In this document: positions 23,101 through 34,301 of the stretch, in pieces
How positions within the stretch are numbered: the stretch's first letter is position 1
How the letters are laid out: each line of letters starts with the position of its first letter
Origin: Anthopleura xanthogrammica
Lineage: Eukaryota; Cnidaria; Anthozoa; Actiniaria; Actiniidae
Assembly: GCA_964019055.1 (NCBI GenBank)
Contig: OZ025224.1
Location: 8,078,694-8,142,693, forward strand
Length of the DNA stretch: 64,000 bases
Direction of reading: 5' to 3'
Program-made: the position numbers and the translations under genes
Notes under the pieces: generated by a model
Seen by the model: the letters and a program-made list of their open reading frames with translations, nothing else
The model's database searches: none
What the model was told of the DNA's origin: nothing

Positions 23101-24995
23101 TCAATGAAACCATTTTAAATTTCTTGAATATTCTTGTTAAGGAGGTTATTTTTGAGATACACTTATCCAGTGTTTTTTGTAGTCGATAAAACCATTTTAA
23201 ATTTCTTGAATATTCTTGTTAAGGACGTTGTTTTTGAGATACACTTATCCATTGTTTTTTTGTAGTCGACAAAACCATTTTAAATTCCTTGAATATTCTT
23301 GTTAAGGAGGTTATATTTGAGATACACTTATCCAGTGTTTTTTTGTAGTCAACAAAACCATTTGAAAGTGCTTGAATATTCTTGTTAAGGAGGTTATTTT
23401 TGAGATACACTTATCCAGTGTTTTTGTAGTCGACAAAACCATTTGAAAGTGCTTGAATATTCTTGTTAAGGAGATTATTTTTGAGATACACTTATCCAGT
23501 GTTTTTCTAGTCGACAAAACCATTTTAAAGTCCTTGAATATTCTTGTTAAGTTATACAGTATGCCCATAATTCCTTTCCATCTTGGAATGACCAATCACC
23601 TATCTTCTTTGGCTCGGATAACCTTTTTTGAAATAGTTTTAATATGTTTGTGATTGCATAGGGAAGAATATGACTAGTTTGAGGATATGCATGACTGTAT
23701 ATTATCTTTTCAACAGCTTACTGTTAGCAAATCACTGTCCTATGTTTGTTTTCCACATGGATATTAAAGTACAATATGCCTTTTCAGCTTGGGCATATTA
23801 TTTTCCCATTTCGGACCAGGTGTCATGCTCTTGAGAACATGATTCTTTGTATGAGTTGTATTCCATATTTATGTGTCTTCCCATGACAGTGCAACTATCA
23901 CTGTGATTCTCGATATTCTGCGAACTCAGACATTTCAACAGTTTGCTGCAAACTCAATCAAAACTAATCAGTCGGTACTTTTTATATTTTTGACTGGCGG
24001 CAGTAAAAAAAACAAATTCCAACGGTGAACAAAAAAATGGTACTGTAAGGAATGAGACATGGTCTGAAATGGGAAAACATTACACCCAAGAGAAAGAGGT
24101 CTTTATTCCTACTATTTTCTTGACCTTGTTCTTCTGCTTTTGTAGGAATTGAACATGAAACAAAAAAACTGTATGGAGTCCAATTTCATCCAGAAGTAGA
24201 TTTGACTTTAGAAGGAGCAACCATCTTCAAAAATTTTCTTTATGGGGTAAGATTATAATTAGTAATATATTGATAATTTATCTGATGGATGGGTTCACAC
24301 TAGCGTTGTAATCGTAAACGTAAGCAACATACAGGATGACCAAAAACCAGGAAAAAAGGAATTTCTTTTGATGTGTTTTTTTATGTGTTTTATCATATAG
24401 ATTGCAGGTCTCTGTGGTACATACACTGTTGAGAGTAGACTACAGTCATGTCTGAGAGATATTAAGCAGACAGTGGGCAATAATAAAATATTGGTAAGAA
24501 CAACGACAAATATTTGGTTCTTCAGACCTTGTCCCAGTAAGATAAAAACAGTAATAGTAACCATTAGTGCCCCCAAACCATCTGTCAACTGACTGTCCAC
24601 TGTTTGTCGACCCATTGTTGACCATTTGTCGGCTGTCTACTGACTGTTTGTCGACCATTTGTTGACCCTTTGTCGGGGCAATAACAGTAAGTTGGCTGTT
24701 TGTTAATCGTGCATCAGGGAGATGTTGACCAACTGTCAACAATCTGCTGGTTTGGGGCACTGATAGTAACTATTACTGATAAAAATATTATTTTGTTGCC
24801 ACTGCTGTTGCTCATGCTTCTGTTAATTTTGGGGTTGTTGCTGCTGTTGCTGTTGTTGCCGCTGCTATAGTTATTGTTGCTGCTGTTATTACTGTTGTTG
24901 TTGCTGCTGCTTTTGTTGCTGCTGCTGCTGTTGTTGCTGCTATAGTTGTTGCTGTTGCTGCTGCTGTTGTTGCTGCTGTTGTTGCTGCTATAGTT

Positions 24996-25026
<31 letters not shown>

Positions 25027-28000
25027 TTGCTGCTGCTGTTGTTGCTGCTGCTGTTGTATTACTTTTTTTAGATTAACTTTTCCATGAACCAAATATATTG
25101 TGATCATTTTTAATCAATGGTAAATCTTTACAGGCATTGTTGAGTGGTGGTGTAGATTCAACAGTATGTGCTGCTTTGCTTCATAAGGTAGGTTACATGT
25201 AACAACAATTTGGTTTTAATCCTAAAAGAGGCTATAATTGTAATTAACAAATCACAATGCAGAGTGAAGACTATAGCCAATCAGAAGAGAGCAGAAAGTA
25301 ATGACAAGTGTGTGAGGTCATTTTAGATCAATCTCTGGACATCTTGCTTCTTTGATGATGTTTTGGAGGCACCATGGGGGGAGCATATCCCCCCCTCCCC
25401 CCCACTTTTTTAGTCAAATTAGTTTCTGTTATGAGTTGCCTAAAGTGTTGACTTGATTTTAATGCAATATGCTGCAATTGCCCCTCTAAACTGGGGCACT
25501 GAAAATCGCATTTCCAAGAGCCTCATTTTCCACATTTACAAGGGGGTATATTCCCCTGGACCCCCAGATTACCCCCTCCCACTATAAACTATGCTCCACA
25601 ATCCCCATTTTAGCAAATAAGAACATGCATCTCTCTTGTTTACCACCTGAGAACGGCATAATATTTGAAGTTCCCTTTAGCCCTTATGTTTGTATCCTTT
25701 TATTCTTGTTTGTTTAGGCTCTGGGTACAGATAAGGTGGTTGCTGTACATATAGATAATGGATTCATGAGAAAGCAAGAAAGCCAGCAAGTACAAGAGTC
25801 TCTTAAATGTCTTGGTTTGAAACTAAAAGGTAAAACAATAATGAGCAATTTTTTTAAACTAAATGCAAAATTTGCCAATGTTAGCAATTAGTAATAATTA
25901 GGAACACGGTTTTCCCCTCTCATTTCAACACTGATAAGCAGTCTTTTATTTTGGCTCCAATCCTCTGTATTTTTATGTTGTCTAATTTTTTTCAATTTTT
26001 CCATTTTTCAGTTGTAAATGCTGCAATTGAGTTCTACAATGCCACAACTGTGGTAGGAGGAAGAAAAGACCAACCTGCTGTCAAGAAACAACTCACGAAG
26101 ACACTCAACTTGACTATCAACCCTGAAGAGAAACGAAAAATCATTGGTGACACTTTCATGAAGGTGAGAGCCACAGATCTGTGTGTTAGGGCCTTTGCAT
26201 TTGCTGCTCCTAAACTATGGAATAACTTACCAAAAGAACTATGTTTAATCCAGTGTATTGAAACAAGCCCATTTGTTCATTACCTGTCTTTTGGGGTTTT
26301 CAGGTGGCAGATGATGTCGTTAAAGAATTAAAGTTAGATACCAATACAACATTCCTTGCTCAAGGTAACCCAGTTGTGATGACAATAACCTAAATTGTTT
26401 TTTTGTGTTGTTCAGTTAAAAACTTCAAATTTTATCGATACCCTGAAAAAACCTTTGGGCTGATCTAAGTCAGCTAACTAACAGATTGAATAGGAATTTA
26501 GTATGTTGGGTTTAACCAAGGGAGGAAAACTAAAGAACCTGGAGAAAAGATATTGAATGAAGGAGCTAGGAGCAGGTGTTGCTCAGTTGGTTAATGTGCG
26601 GCTTTGGAGCTAGAGCTCAGGATTTCCACATCTGTTTCAACTTCACTCTATTCTGTATAGCTTTAGTTTCAAATGCCTGTAATAAGGTTAAGCACTGATA
26701 GTTTGAGGGGGCACCTTCAAAACATTTATACAGAAGCCCTTGGCTTGGGAGAATTGGGCAACCACTCCCTGTGGCTTTGAAGTAAAATATTGACTTTACC
26801 TTACCTTTACCAACAAACATCACTCATATGAAACATGATTATGCAAAACCATTTCTAAAAAGAGAAAAAAACTATAGAAGGAAAATTTTCCAGAACTATA
26901 TATTTTCTAGTTTAGAGGCTGTTTGAGTTAACCATACCTGTATGTCTTTCTATAGGAACACTTCGACCAGACTTGATCGAAAGTGCATCTCACTTAGCCA
27001 GCTCCAAGGCTTGTGCCATTAAGACACATCACAATGATACTGAAGTCGTACGAGTCCTAAGAGAATCGGTAAGTTGTGACCTAGCATTACTTAGTGCAGC
27101 CACTAGACCCTTTCATCTTGGGTTCAATGTTTTCCCATTTCAGATCACATGTCATTCTCATGAGAATAAGATTTTTTGTTTGAGTTGTATCCATGTTCAT
27201 GTGCCTTCTCATGTACAACTGTTAAACAAAGAAATGATACTCTAGGGAATAACAAGTGGTCTGAAACGGGAAAACATTACACCCGAGGTATAGAGGTCTA
27301 TTGAAAGTGTAATTCTTATGTACCTGTGTTGTGGGGGAGGGTAGAGAGGGATGAGTTGTTTAAGTTAGTCGAGAGTCAAAACTATAACTAGATTCTCAGA
27401 CATCCTCATCCAAGAAAATGTACATTACTGGGATTCTGAATATCCTGTGAACTTAGCCATTTCTAATTTTTCAATTAATTTTATTAACGTCTATTGTGCA
27501 AATATCAATCCTTGACAGATTTTCATTTGCGCATTACAATATTTTACAATATAAAATCAGTATATTATACAATATAATTGTTGTGAAATGGTTTTATCAC
27601 TGTCGTCAATTATAACTAATCTACCTAAACTACCTTTTATATTTTTGACTGGCAGCAGTGGAAAACCAAATTTTGACAATCAACACTCAACTCTGAGTTC
27701 ACAGAATATTGAGAATCGTAATAAATTTGATTAAAAATTTTGTATGCATTTTTCCTATCATTTTCTTTTTTAGGGTCGTGTAGTTGAACCACTCAAAGAT
27801 TTCCACAAAGATGAAGTTCGACAGTTGGGTATAGAGCTCGGGTTACCTCAAAGTATAGTACAAAGACATCCATTTCCAGGTAGGACTAAAAGGCAACTAT
27901 GCTGTAACAAATGAAACTATCAAAAATCATGATGTTTTTATGGTTAGGTGATTCCTTTCCTTTTCTTTTGCATTTTCCTTTTCTTTCCTTCCCTTTTTTC

Positions 28001-31000
28001 GTTTTCCTTTGCTTCTTTTTCTTTTCTTTCCTTTCTTTTTTAATCCCGTTCTTTTTCCTTTCTCTTTTTCCCCTTTCCTATCCGTTTCTCTTTTACTTTG
28101 ACCCATTTCGTCGCTTTTTTTTACCCTTCGCTTTTTTTTGCTTTTTTTTTTTGCTTTCCATTTTTCCCCCCATCTTTTTTGTGTGCTGTTTATCATGGTC
28201 TCTAAAGCCAGACTGTAACTTAAAATTAACTTCCTACTATTGATTACATACCTTCTTTCACTAACCCTACATTTAACTCACCTGTTGTCGTTTCCACTAA
28301 GGTCCTGGCCTCGCCATTCGTGTCATATGCGGAGAAGAACCATATCAAGGCAATGATTTCGCCGAGACAAACATTGTACTTGGACAAATAGTCGACTATG
28401 CGGCTTCTGTGTTGAAGGTATGTTCATGTTTGCGCGCAACAGTTGTGAGGAAAATTCATAGCGTGTAAACTGGCCTTTACTCAACCTCATTGGATACAGA
28501 AAAGAGCCCTGAGGATAATCTACGGCTTTGAACTGCCCTATGGGGAAGCCTTAAGCCTCTCGGGGCTAGAGACTCTTTTTAACTGTAGGGAACGCCATTG
28601 TAAGACCTTTTTTGATAAAATTGTCTTAAATAAGACTGATAATTTGCACCATTTATTGCCATTTAATACAAAGGAATTTAGTGTTACTCTACGTAAGCAG
28701 AGGCGTTTTACTGTTCCCGTGTGCAAAACCAACTGATATAAGAACAGCTTCATGATTGCAAGCGCATTGAATTATGATGAATCTAATTAATTTTATTAAG
28801 TGTAGCTATTATATAATTATATATTATTATTCAAGTTTAGTTTATGGTTAACTGTAATTATATTTACGCAATTTAGCTTCAGCAGCTTAAGTAGATTGTC
28901 AATAAAGTATCTATCTATCTATCATTCAGTAATTGTTTATTATGTTTTTATCAACAGCCGCATTCCCTTCTTAGTCGCGTCAAGAACAGCACCACCGAAG
29001 AAGAACGTGAAGTCTTGATGCAAATCACTAGCAAGTTTAAAATCTGCTCCACTTTGTTACCCATCAAATCAGTGGGTGTCCAGGGAGACGGACGGACATA
29101 CAGCTATGTAGTGGCACTATCCAGTAATGATCACCCCGACTGGCCGTCGCTCATGTATATGGCTAGAATTATCCCTAAAGTTTGTCATAATATTAACAGG
29201 TAAGTTGTTTCACGTAGTACCAGTCATTATTTTCACATCTTGAATCGCATTGCATGCATTATGGGGCGTCCAGGGGGCAAAAGAAAACAAAAATGTCGGA
29301 TAAAATAGAATGTTTCGTTTATTTTTCTTTCTTTCATGCCCATCTTCTTAATTCATCTCTTATAAAGTTGTCTAGGGGTGAAACGTTCATTCAAATCGAC
29401 GCCATGAGTATAACAAAGATTTGTATATTTGCCCCCTACCAAAATGGCCGCCGCATCGTCGAAGTAGTCCATTGGAAAGTGCTATTACCCGAGGTGGTCG
29501 CATACAAGAGCTTTGACTATATATACTAACATAAATAAATGTTTACCTTTTTACAGAATATGTTATGCATTTGGTAAGAGAATCAAAAATCAGATACAAG
29601 ATATCACGCCGACTTACCTATCACTAGGCGTTTTGAGCCAGCTGCGTCAGTGTGATCACGTGGCACATTCGGTTCTCAGTGAACATGGTAAGTAACACGA
29701 ATTGTTATGACGTCCTACAATACTCCAGTTTCACATTCGATGGAAACCGCTGTTTTTGAAGACCACAGACTCATTTGTACAGGCTTAGCCTCGCTTATAA
29801 GTCAGCTATTCAACGACATCATTAAAAGTCCGTGGGATTTCAAAACATTGGTATTGTTCAACTTACACATTCTTTACATTACGGTTGACTTATGCAAATC
29901 ATTAGCAACAGCCAACTGTAATGTAAAGAATGTGCAAGTTGAATAATACCAATCCCACGGACTTTTAATGGTGCCTTCGAATAGATGACTTATAAACGAG
30001 GCTAAGCCTGTACAAATGAGTCTGTGGTCTTCAAAAACAGCGGTTTCCATCGAATGTGAAACTGGAGTATTGCGTCATAGGTTCTGTTATGTTCTTGTTT
30101 CGTTCTCAGTTAACGTGGCAGGGACAGTAGCAGGGTTCGAAATTCCCACAAAATAATTGGCTAAATGCGAGTCGAAAATTACAAATATCGAGTAAAAAGA
30201 AATTGGACTCGCATTTTCTAGCTAGTTCTTTCATAAGAAATGATGATAATATACAAAGAAAAATAAAGTCTTTGCGTTTGTGTTCAATCCATTTATCTTG
30301 TAGCTGCTCAATACACAAGATAAGTTTATCTTGTCATTAAAAAATTGAAATTCTAACCCTGAGTAGTGAAAAAAAGTTTACGTTTTCATGCATTTTAGCA
30401 CCTTTTTCAGGAAGATACTTACCCTAAACCTAACCAACCCTAGAATCTAATACAGTCCTTTCTCGATGAAGGGCAGTTTGGGCTATTGAAACAAGTGTGT
30501 GCCTTTTTTCATGAATAACTAATTCGCATGTAGACTTGAGCATGCGCTACGTTTATTACTTGTGTCCATGGTTACCATGACTGCATGACGTCATACAGTT
30601 GACGTCATAGATACTGATAGATATTGGCCGTTGAAATCATTCCATTCTTTGTTTTAGGTTGTCTGCAGAATGTTAGTCAGATGCCAATAGTCTCGATACC
30701 AGTCCACTTCGACAGAGACCCGATCGACCACATTCCTTCGTGTCAGCGGTCTATGGTCATTAGGACTTTTATTACTAATGATTTTATGACTGGTATTCCT
30801 GCTACTCCTGGCCAACACCTTCCAATCGAGGTAAGATACAGTAACATTACTTGATGTTAGGGAATCAAGGATGATATAGTGGTAGTGCACTCGCCTCTTA
30901 ACTCTAGGGTCTTGGGTTCAATTCCTTGACTCAGCATGCTTGGTGGGCCTCTCCCTTGATTCAAGGGTTGTTTTCCGGGTTATCTGGTTTTCCTCCCTCC

Positions 31001-31331
31001 GCAAAACCTAAAACGCTAAATTCTAATCTGTGAGTTAGTCGTGCCTTGACTTAGATCAGCCCAGAGGTTGTTTCAGGGTTTGATCTGTGAGTTAGCCCGT
31101 ACCCTGACTTACATCAGACCAGAGGTTGTTTCAAAGTTTGAAAAAACTGAAGTTAATGTTAAAAATTTGCAAGTTAAAATTTTATGGATTGGACAAATTT
31201 TTAAGAAAATATAAAATCTTCCCTTCCAGGTCGTTCAGGAAATGGTATCCAGGATTGGCAAGGTCCAAGGAGTGTCACGTGTTCTCTACGATCTGACCGC
31301 AAAGCCTCCTGGGACAACTGAGTGGGAATAG
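20121..31331 (+). CDS. GMPS: GMP synthase (glutamine-hydrolysing), complete, 17 exons
   Basis: Last step of de novo GMP synthesis: XMP + ATP + glutamine to GMP, in the cytosol. Exons: 20121-20261, 21870-21961, 22101-22215, 22630-22831, 24146-24246, 24401-24493, 25134-25187, 25718-25829, 26012-26163, 26304-26364, 26956-27068, 27774-27879, 28302-28417, 28958-29199, 29557-29687, 30658-30830, 31230-31331 (TAG). The sum is 2106 nt, 701 residues; human GMPS is 693. The class I glutamine amidotransferase domain carries GICYGLQ with nucleophile Cys112, and FHPEV with His198 and Glu200. The ATP-pyrophosphatase P-loop SGGVDST lies at about 252-258. The dimerisation/XMP domain ends in KPPGTTEWE, as in other animals. 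Every catalytic motif is intact and every junction keeps frame. The first ATG is chosen for its YY1/Kozak context; an in-frame ATG at codon 26 is an alternative. Confidence 0.97.
20885..21113. mobile_element. Foldback element with ~85-bp arms (GMPS intron 1)
   Basis: GAGCCTGAAACTTGTATGTT pairs with AACATACAAGTTTCAGGCTC; outer GCAAAACATGTTCTAA / TTAGAACATGTTTTGC and CATTTGCATCTAAGCGTGAA / TTCACGCTTTGATGCAAACG. Confidence 0.7.
21721..21819. mobile_element. MITE family B, minimal 99-bp hairpin (GMPS intron 1)
   Basis: TAGACCCCTTGCATGTGACG paired with CGTCCTTGCAAGGGGTCTA. The arms meet directly at GGACAAAACAAATTGTCC, leaving almost no loop. Confidence 0.75.
22975..23555. repeat. 82-bp minisatellite, about 7 units (GMPS intron 4)
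   Basis: Units with CTTGAATATTCTTGTTAAGG at 23041, 23123, 23205, 23288, 23371, 23452 and 23533; each also has GAGATACACTTATCCAGTG and GTAGTCGACAAAACCATTT. Confidence 0.92.
23785..24102. mobile_element. MITE family A copy with a further insertion (GMPS intron 4)
   Basis: Arms TTATTTTCCCATTTCGGACC and GGTCTGAAATGGGAAAACAT, right end CACCCAAG...AGAGGTCT. The middle (about 23904-24030) carries sequence shared with the foldback at 27432-27718 (GATATTCTGCGAACTCAG; ATTTTTGACTGGCGGCAGT), so a second element sits inside. Confidence 0.6.
24541..24785. mobile_element. Foldback element (GMPS intron 6)
   Basis: ATAGTAACCATTAGTGCCCC and AACCA on the left, TGGTTTGGGGCACTGATAGT on the right; the middle holds degenerate repeats of TGTTTGTCGACC/ATTTGTTGACC. 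Confidence 0.55.
24786..25062. repeat. Degenerate (TTG/CTG)n trinucleotide tract (GMPS intron 6)
   Basis: Interspersed TTG and CTG triplets with periodic CTATAG interruptions; intronic. Confidence 0.9.
26164..26303 (+). mobile_element. Fragment of non-LTR retrotransposon reverse transcriptase C-terminus (GMPS intron 9)
   Basis: The 140-bp intron between GMPS exons 9 and 10 is open in the frame of exon 9 and encodes [16 protein letters not shown]. This is the motif that closes the reverse-transcriptase ORF of many CR1/L2-type LINEs (AAPKLWNSLP). The rest of the element is missing. Retention of the intron would frameshift exon 10, since 140 is not a multiple of 3. Confidence 0.6.
26434..26560 (-). 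mobile_element. SINE type 1 body on minus strand (GMPS intron 10)
   Basis: The reverse complement shows TTTTCCTCCCTTGG, AAATTCCTATTCAATC and the tail GACTTAGATCAGCCC. The head is missing. Confidence 0.5.
26565..26815 (+). mobile_element. tRNA-derived SINE, type 3 (GMPS intron 10)
   Basis: Head GCAGGTGTTGCTCAGTTGGT, then GGAGCTAGAGCTCAGG, ACATCTGTTTCAACTTC and the body (AAATGCCTGTAATAAGG ...). It matches the type 3 copy at 7895. Confidence 0.55.
27104..27300. mobile_element. MITE family A copy (GMPS intron 11)
   Basis: TAGACCCTTTCATCTTGGGT at the left, GAGGTATAGAGGTCTA at the right, inner TTTCCCATTTCAGATCACAT and GTGGTCTGAAACGGGAAAAC. Confidence 0.7.
27432..27718. mobile_element. Foldback element (GMPS intron 11)
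   Basis: GATTCTGAATATCCTGTGAA on the left against TTCACAGAATATTGAGAATC on the right. The right portion (ATTTTTGACTGGCAGCAGT) is shared with the insertion inside 23785-24102. Confidence 0.55.
27950..28185. repeat. Pyrimidine-rich tract (GMPS intron 12)
   Basis: TTTTCTTT/CCTTTTC-rich, no fixed period; intronic. Confidence 0.7.
28474..28924 (+). mobile_element. 5'-truncated non-LTR retrotransposon 3' end with (TATC)n tail
   Basis: From about 28494 one frame reads [11 protein letters not shown], then [16 protein letters not shown] and LHHLLPF. This is the usual C-terminal end of LINE reverse transcriptases of the CR1/L2/jockey kind, with one internal stop. A short 3'UTR and a CTATCTATC microsatellite tail follow at about 28906-28924. 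5' truncation and a simple-repeat tail are typical of target-primed reverse transcription. It sits in GMPS intron 13. Confidence 0.75.
29704..30082. mobile_element. Long foldback element, ~165-bp arms (GMPS intron 15)
   Basis: From ATGACGTCCTACAATACTCC to GGAGTATTGCGTCATAGG. The arms stay paired through TTCACATTCGATGGAAACCG, ACAGACTCATTTGTACAGGC, AAAGTCCGTGGGATT and AACTTACACATTCTTTACAT, leaving a loop of roughly 40 bp. Confidence 0.8.
30858..31140 (+). mobile_element. tRNA-derived SINE, type 1 (GMPS intron 16)
   Basis: Head with GATATAGTGGTAGTGCAC and B box GGGTTCAATTCC, body with TCTCCCTTGATTC and TTTTCCTCCCTCCGC, and two tail units with GAGTTAG and CAGAGGTTGTTTCA. It is the closest relative of the copy at 2421. 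Confidence 0.65.
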
Positions 31332-31742
31332 CAAATGAAATTTCGATGAATCAAAAAGAGATTCAAGATCGACAGATTTAAAATTAAGTGGCAAATTTTA
31401 ACACTAAAAATTTCCATTTAAATTTTTTTTTAATAATTCTTGCAGAAATAATCATCGTCATATTCATTCTTTTCTAAGTTTAACAAAAAGAATGGTTATG
31501 ACCTCGAGATGCACAGGATTGCGGGACAGAACTGGAAGCGCGTGATTGCAGAGCATTTTAATCTAGTTCCCCCATTCCGCCCCATAATCCGATGCGCCGA
31601 GATTACCATTCTTTCTTTAAATTTTGGAGAAGTGCTGCCATTCCCTCACTTTCCCAGCCCGCAATGGACATATTGTTTTTATGAAAAATAACCTTATTAT
31701 ATTATATTATTGATAAATACTCTGTGTATTTTAAGGCCAGTA

Positions 31743-31871
31743 TAGACCCTTTTGACGTTCAGGCAGCTTAATTTGGAGGACAAAACAAAATAATTTCAAT
31801 CTCTTGAGAATTGGAATCTATTGTTTTGTCCTCCAAATTGAGCTGCATTCCGACGTGCTGCAAGGGGTCTA
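31743..31871. mobile_element. MITE family B, intact copy
   Basis: TAGACCCTTTTGACGT to CGACGTGCTGCAAGGGGTCTA, inner arms TTTGGAGGACAAAAC and GTTTTGTCCTCCAAA, core ATTTCAATCTCTTGAGAATT. It serves as the empty-site reference for the nested element at 3257. Confidence 0.75.
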
Positions 31872-32121
31872 TTTTGTTTTGCAACTTATTTGCAACTTGT
31901 ATTTTAAGGCCAGTTTTTCTTTTGTTTTGCAACATATACCGACCAAAGGACTGGGTGTGGTTGTATCGTGCGCTAGGATCTCTGTTCTCATGAAACGTCT
32001 TCAAATCTTCGAAACATTCGCTTTCAGTTGGCACCAAATCTTGTAAGAAAAGTTGTGCCTTTTGTCTGGAGGAAAACTTTTAGCAATTTTTTTTTGAACG
32101 TCTTTGCCATTTCTCTGCTCA

Positions 32122-32252
32122 TAGACCCCTTGCACGTGACGTCAACGCAACTCAATTTAGAGGACAAAACAAAAGAATTTCAATCTCCTGAGAATTTGAA
32201 CCTATTGGTTTGTTCTCCAAAATGAGCTGTATTCCGACGTGCTGCAAGGGGT
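32122..32252. mobile_element. MITE family B copy
   Basis: TAGACCCCTTGCACGTGACG at the left, CGACGTGCTGCAAGGGG at the right, and the same core as the copy at 31743; the last bases of the right end are lost. Confidence 0.7.
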
Positions 32253-33312
32253 AAAAGAAAAAATTTGATTATGTGATTTCTAATTGTTTGCATATTATCT
32301 AAACTCAGGTTAAACTCCAGTCCTTTGATCGATTATTTCCCGCCAAAAAGCCGTGGGGCTTATTTATAAAACCCCTAGAATATTTTAAATTTGAGTTGTA
32401 ATTAAAATATTTGAATAAATTTCTTACGAGCTAGCTCTTTCGCACTGTCAGCCTGCATTGCAGGTACTTCTGGTTGGTTCATGTCAGGGACGGGAAAGGA
32501 ACGCCTGTAACTACAGGCTGTCATGGTCTTCCTATTTGCCGAACTTTTTGTTTTACGAGGGTAATAATAATAATAATATTAATAATAATAATGGAAACTT
32601 TATTTCATTTTTTTTTTTTTTACATTTACAATTGTAAATCTCACTACGAATAGGTAATTTACAACTGACTACTTGAATTGAAGATAATACACACAAATAC
32701 GCACTCACAATACAAAACAAACAAGAAAAAATAATAATTAGTTAAAAATTAAAAATTAAAATGTCATCAAATCAGGATTATCCCAAGCTTTGTTTCTACA
32801 ACAAAAAATATAGTAGGTTGATCTTATGGTTATATTCGTTATTTTTCTAATTATATATTTTTGGTGTTTTTTGTTAAAGCCTATGTTGTTAATCATTTCT
32901 ATAAAAGTGGAACATTCATCAGAGAAAACACCACGATAATAATAATAATAATAATCTTTATTTTATGTGGGCTACAAATTGTAAAAAGGGCTGGTTTCCA
33001 ATTTGGCCCACAAATAAGGGTACTAACACTTCATATCCAGTGGCTACCCGGACCAAACCTGTGGCCTTTGCATGATCAAATTCAAATGGAAAAGAAAAGG
33101 GTCTACTATTTTTTTTCTGATCAGGAAGTTCGGCCAAAGCCTAAGGTTAGGGAGGGGTTAGTCGCCCCCTAGACCGTAGTAAGGTATAAGGTATATAACT
33201 GCCATATATCATCATTGGGGAAGTTCCTAACCACGGGGTTGATAACTAGAAGCCGCCATTGGGTGAATATGAAGGATAAAGACCGGAAGTGAACAAAAGA
33301 AACTGACTCAAT

Positions 33313-33404
33313 GATAGAGTGAATTTAGTCACACTTGAATAGTTGACGTCAACTAAATTAGATAAGTTATTTACTATTCAAAAGTGTGACTAAATTCACT
33401 CTAT
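33313..33404. repeat. Hairpin with 33-bp arms
   Basis: ATAGAGTGAATTTAGTCACA on the left and TGTGACTAAATTCACTCTAT on the right, with a TTGAATAG/CTATTCAA extension; loop includes GACGTCAAC. Confidence 0.65.
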
Positions 33405-33576
33405 AATACGAATTTTCGCACATAAAGTCTTCAAGATAAGCAGATGACGCATCACGAAGGGGGGAGGGACTGAAATTCACGAATCACGTATTGACGATTT
33501 ATTATTTTTAATTTCACGAATCACGGTCCAAAATATGGCTGAATCCGCGTCACGCGTAACCCCAGCGCCACCCTGA

Positions 33577-33680
33577 TAGACCCCTTTCAGCATTTCAAAA
33601 TGGATGACAGAACAATAGGTTCCAATTCTCAGGAGATATCCCTGTTTTTGTTTCCAAGTGACGTCAGGTGCAAGTGGTCT
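33577..33680. mobile_element. Degraded MITE family B copy
   Basis: TAGACCCCTTTCAGCA at the left, the core in reverse sense (GGTTCCAATTCTCAGGAG), and a right end with AGTGACGTCAGGTGCAAG. Confidence 0.5.
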
Positions 33681-34301
33681 GAGTAGCACAGCTGATTCAT
33701 TCCTACCCAACGCACCGCGCTAAGCGCCAAGAATAACAAACCACATTAGGAGTGTGACTGTGCTTGGTGCCTGGTGGACAGCAAGACCAGCATAATTTAT
33801 TTCATAGTATTATATTTATTCATGTTTTACAAATGGCTAGTCTAATAGAAATATTATATATCTATTACAAAATAACGTATTTGATATAAGGATAAAGCAG
33901 AACCCTAGGACATTTACAATGCATAAGTACGCTGCCCGCTACGAAAAAACCAGTGGGATAAAAACCACTTGGGACAAAAACCCACTGGGAAACGTAGTCC
34001 TCGACCGAGTGCAGGCGTACGGCTCCGAGGGATAGAGCTATGAAAAATCAATTATTGAAGTTGGGTTCCAAAACTGGCTGTCCAACAAGCGAGAGTAAAG
34101 AGCTTCACGGCTTTACAGCTTAAATACTGACACACGCATTAGCATATTCAAATATCTACTAAAATACAAACAAAAGTAGAGAACATGTTATGTAATAACT
34201 CATTAACAACAATACATTATCGAAACCGATAAGGACATGGCTATGAACCGTAATGAACACGCTTTCCAACTGCACGTTGTTACGTTGGAAAGCCTTAAAT
34301 C

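Larger units (their letters stand above)
31332..34301. other. Intergenic region between GMPS and DHRS7
   Basis: Contains three copies of MITE family B (31743-31871, 32122-32252, 33577-33680), two (AAT)n tracts followed by TTTATTT-type sequence (about 32565-32640 and 32935-33000) that look like 3' ends of inverted retroelements, and a hairpin at 33313-33404. No coding exon is supported. Confidence 0.6.

Noticed and set aside
28538..28753. 71-codon minus-strand frame in GMPS intron 13
   Set aside because: It lies antisense to the recognisable LINE reverse-transcriptase end, which explains the sequence better.
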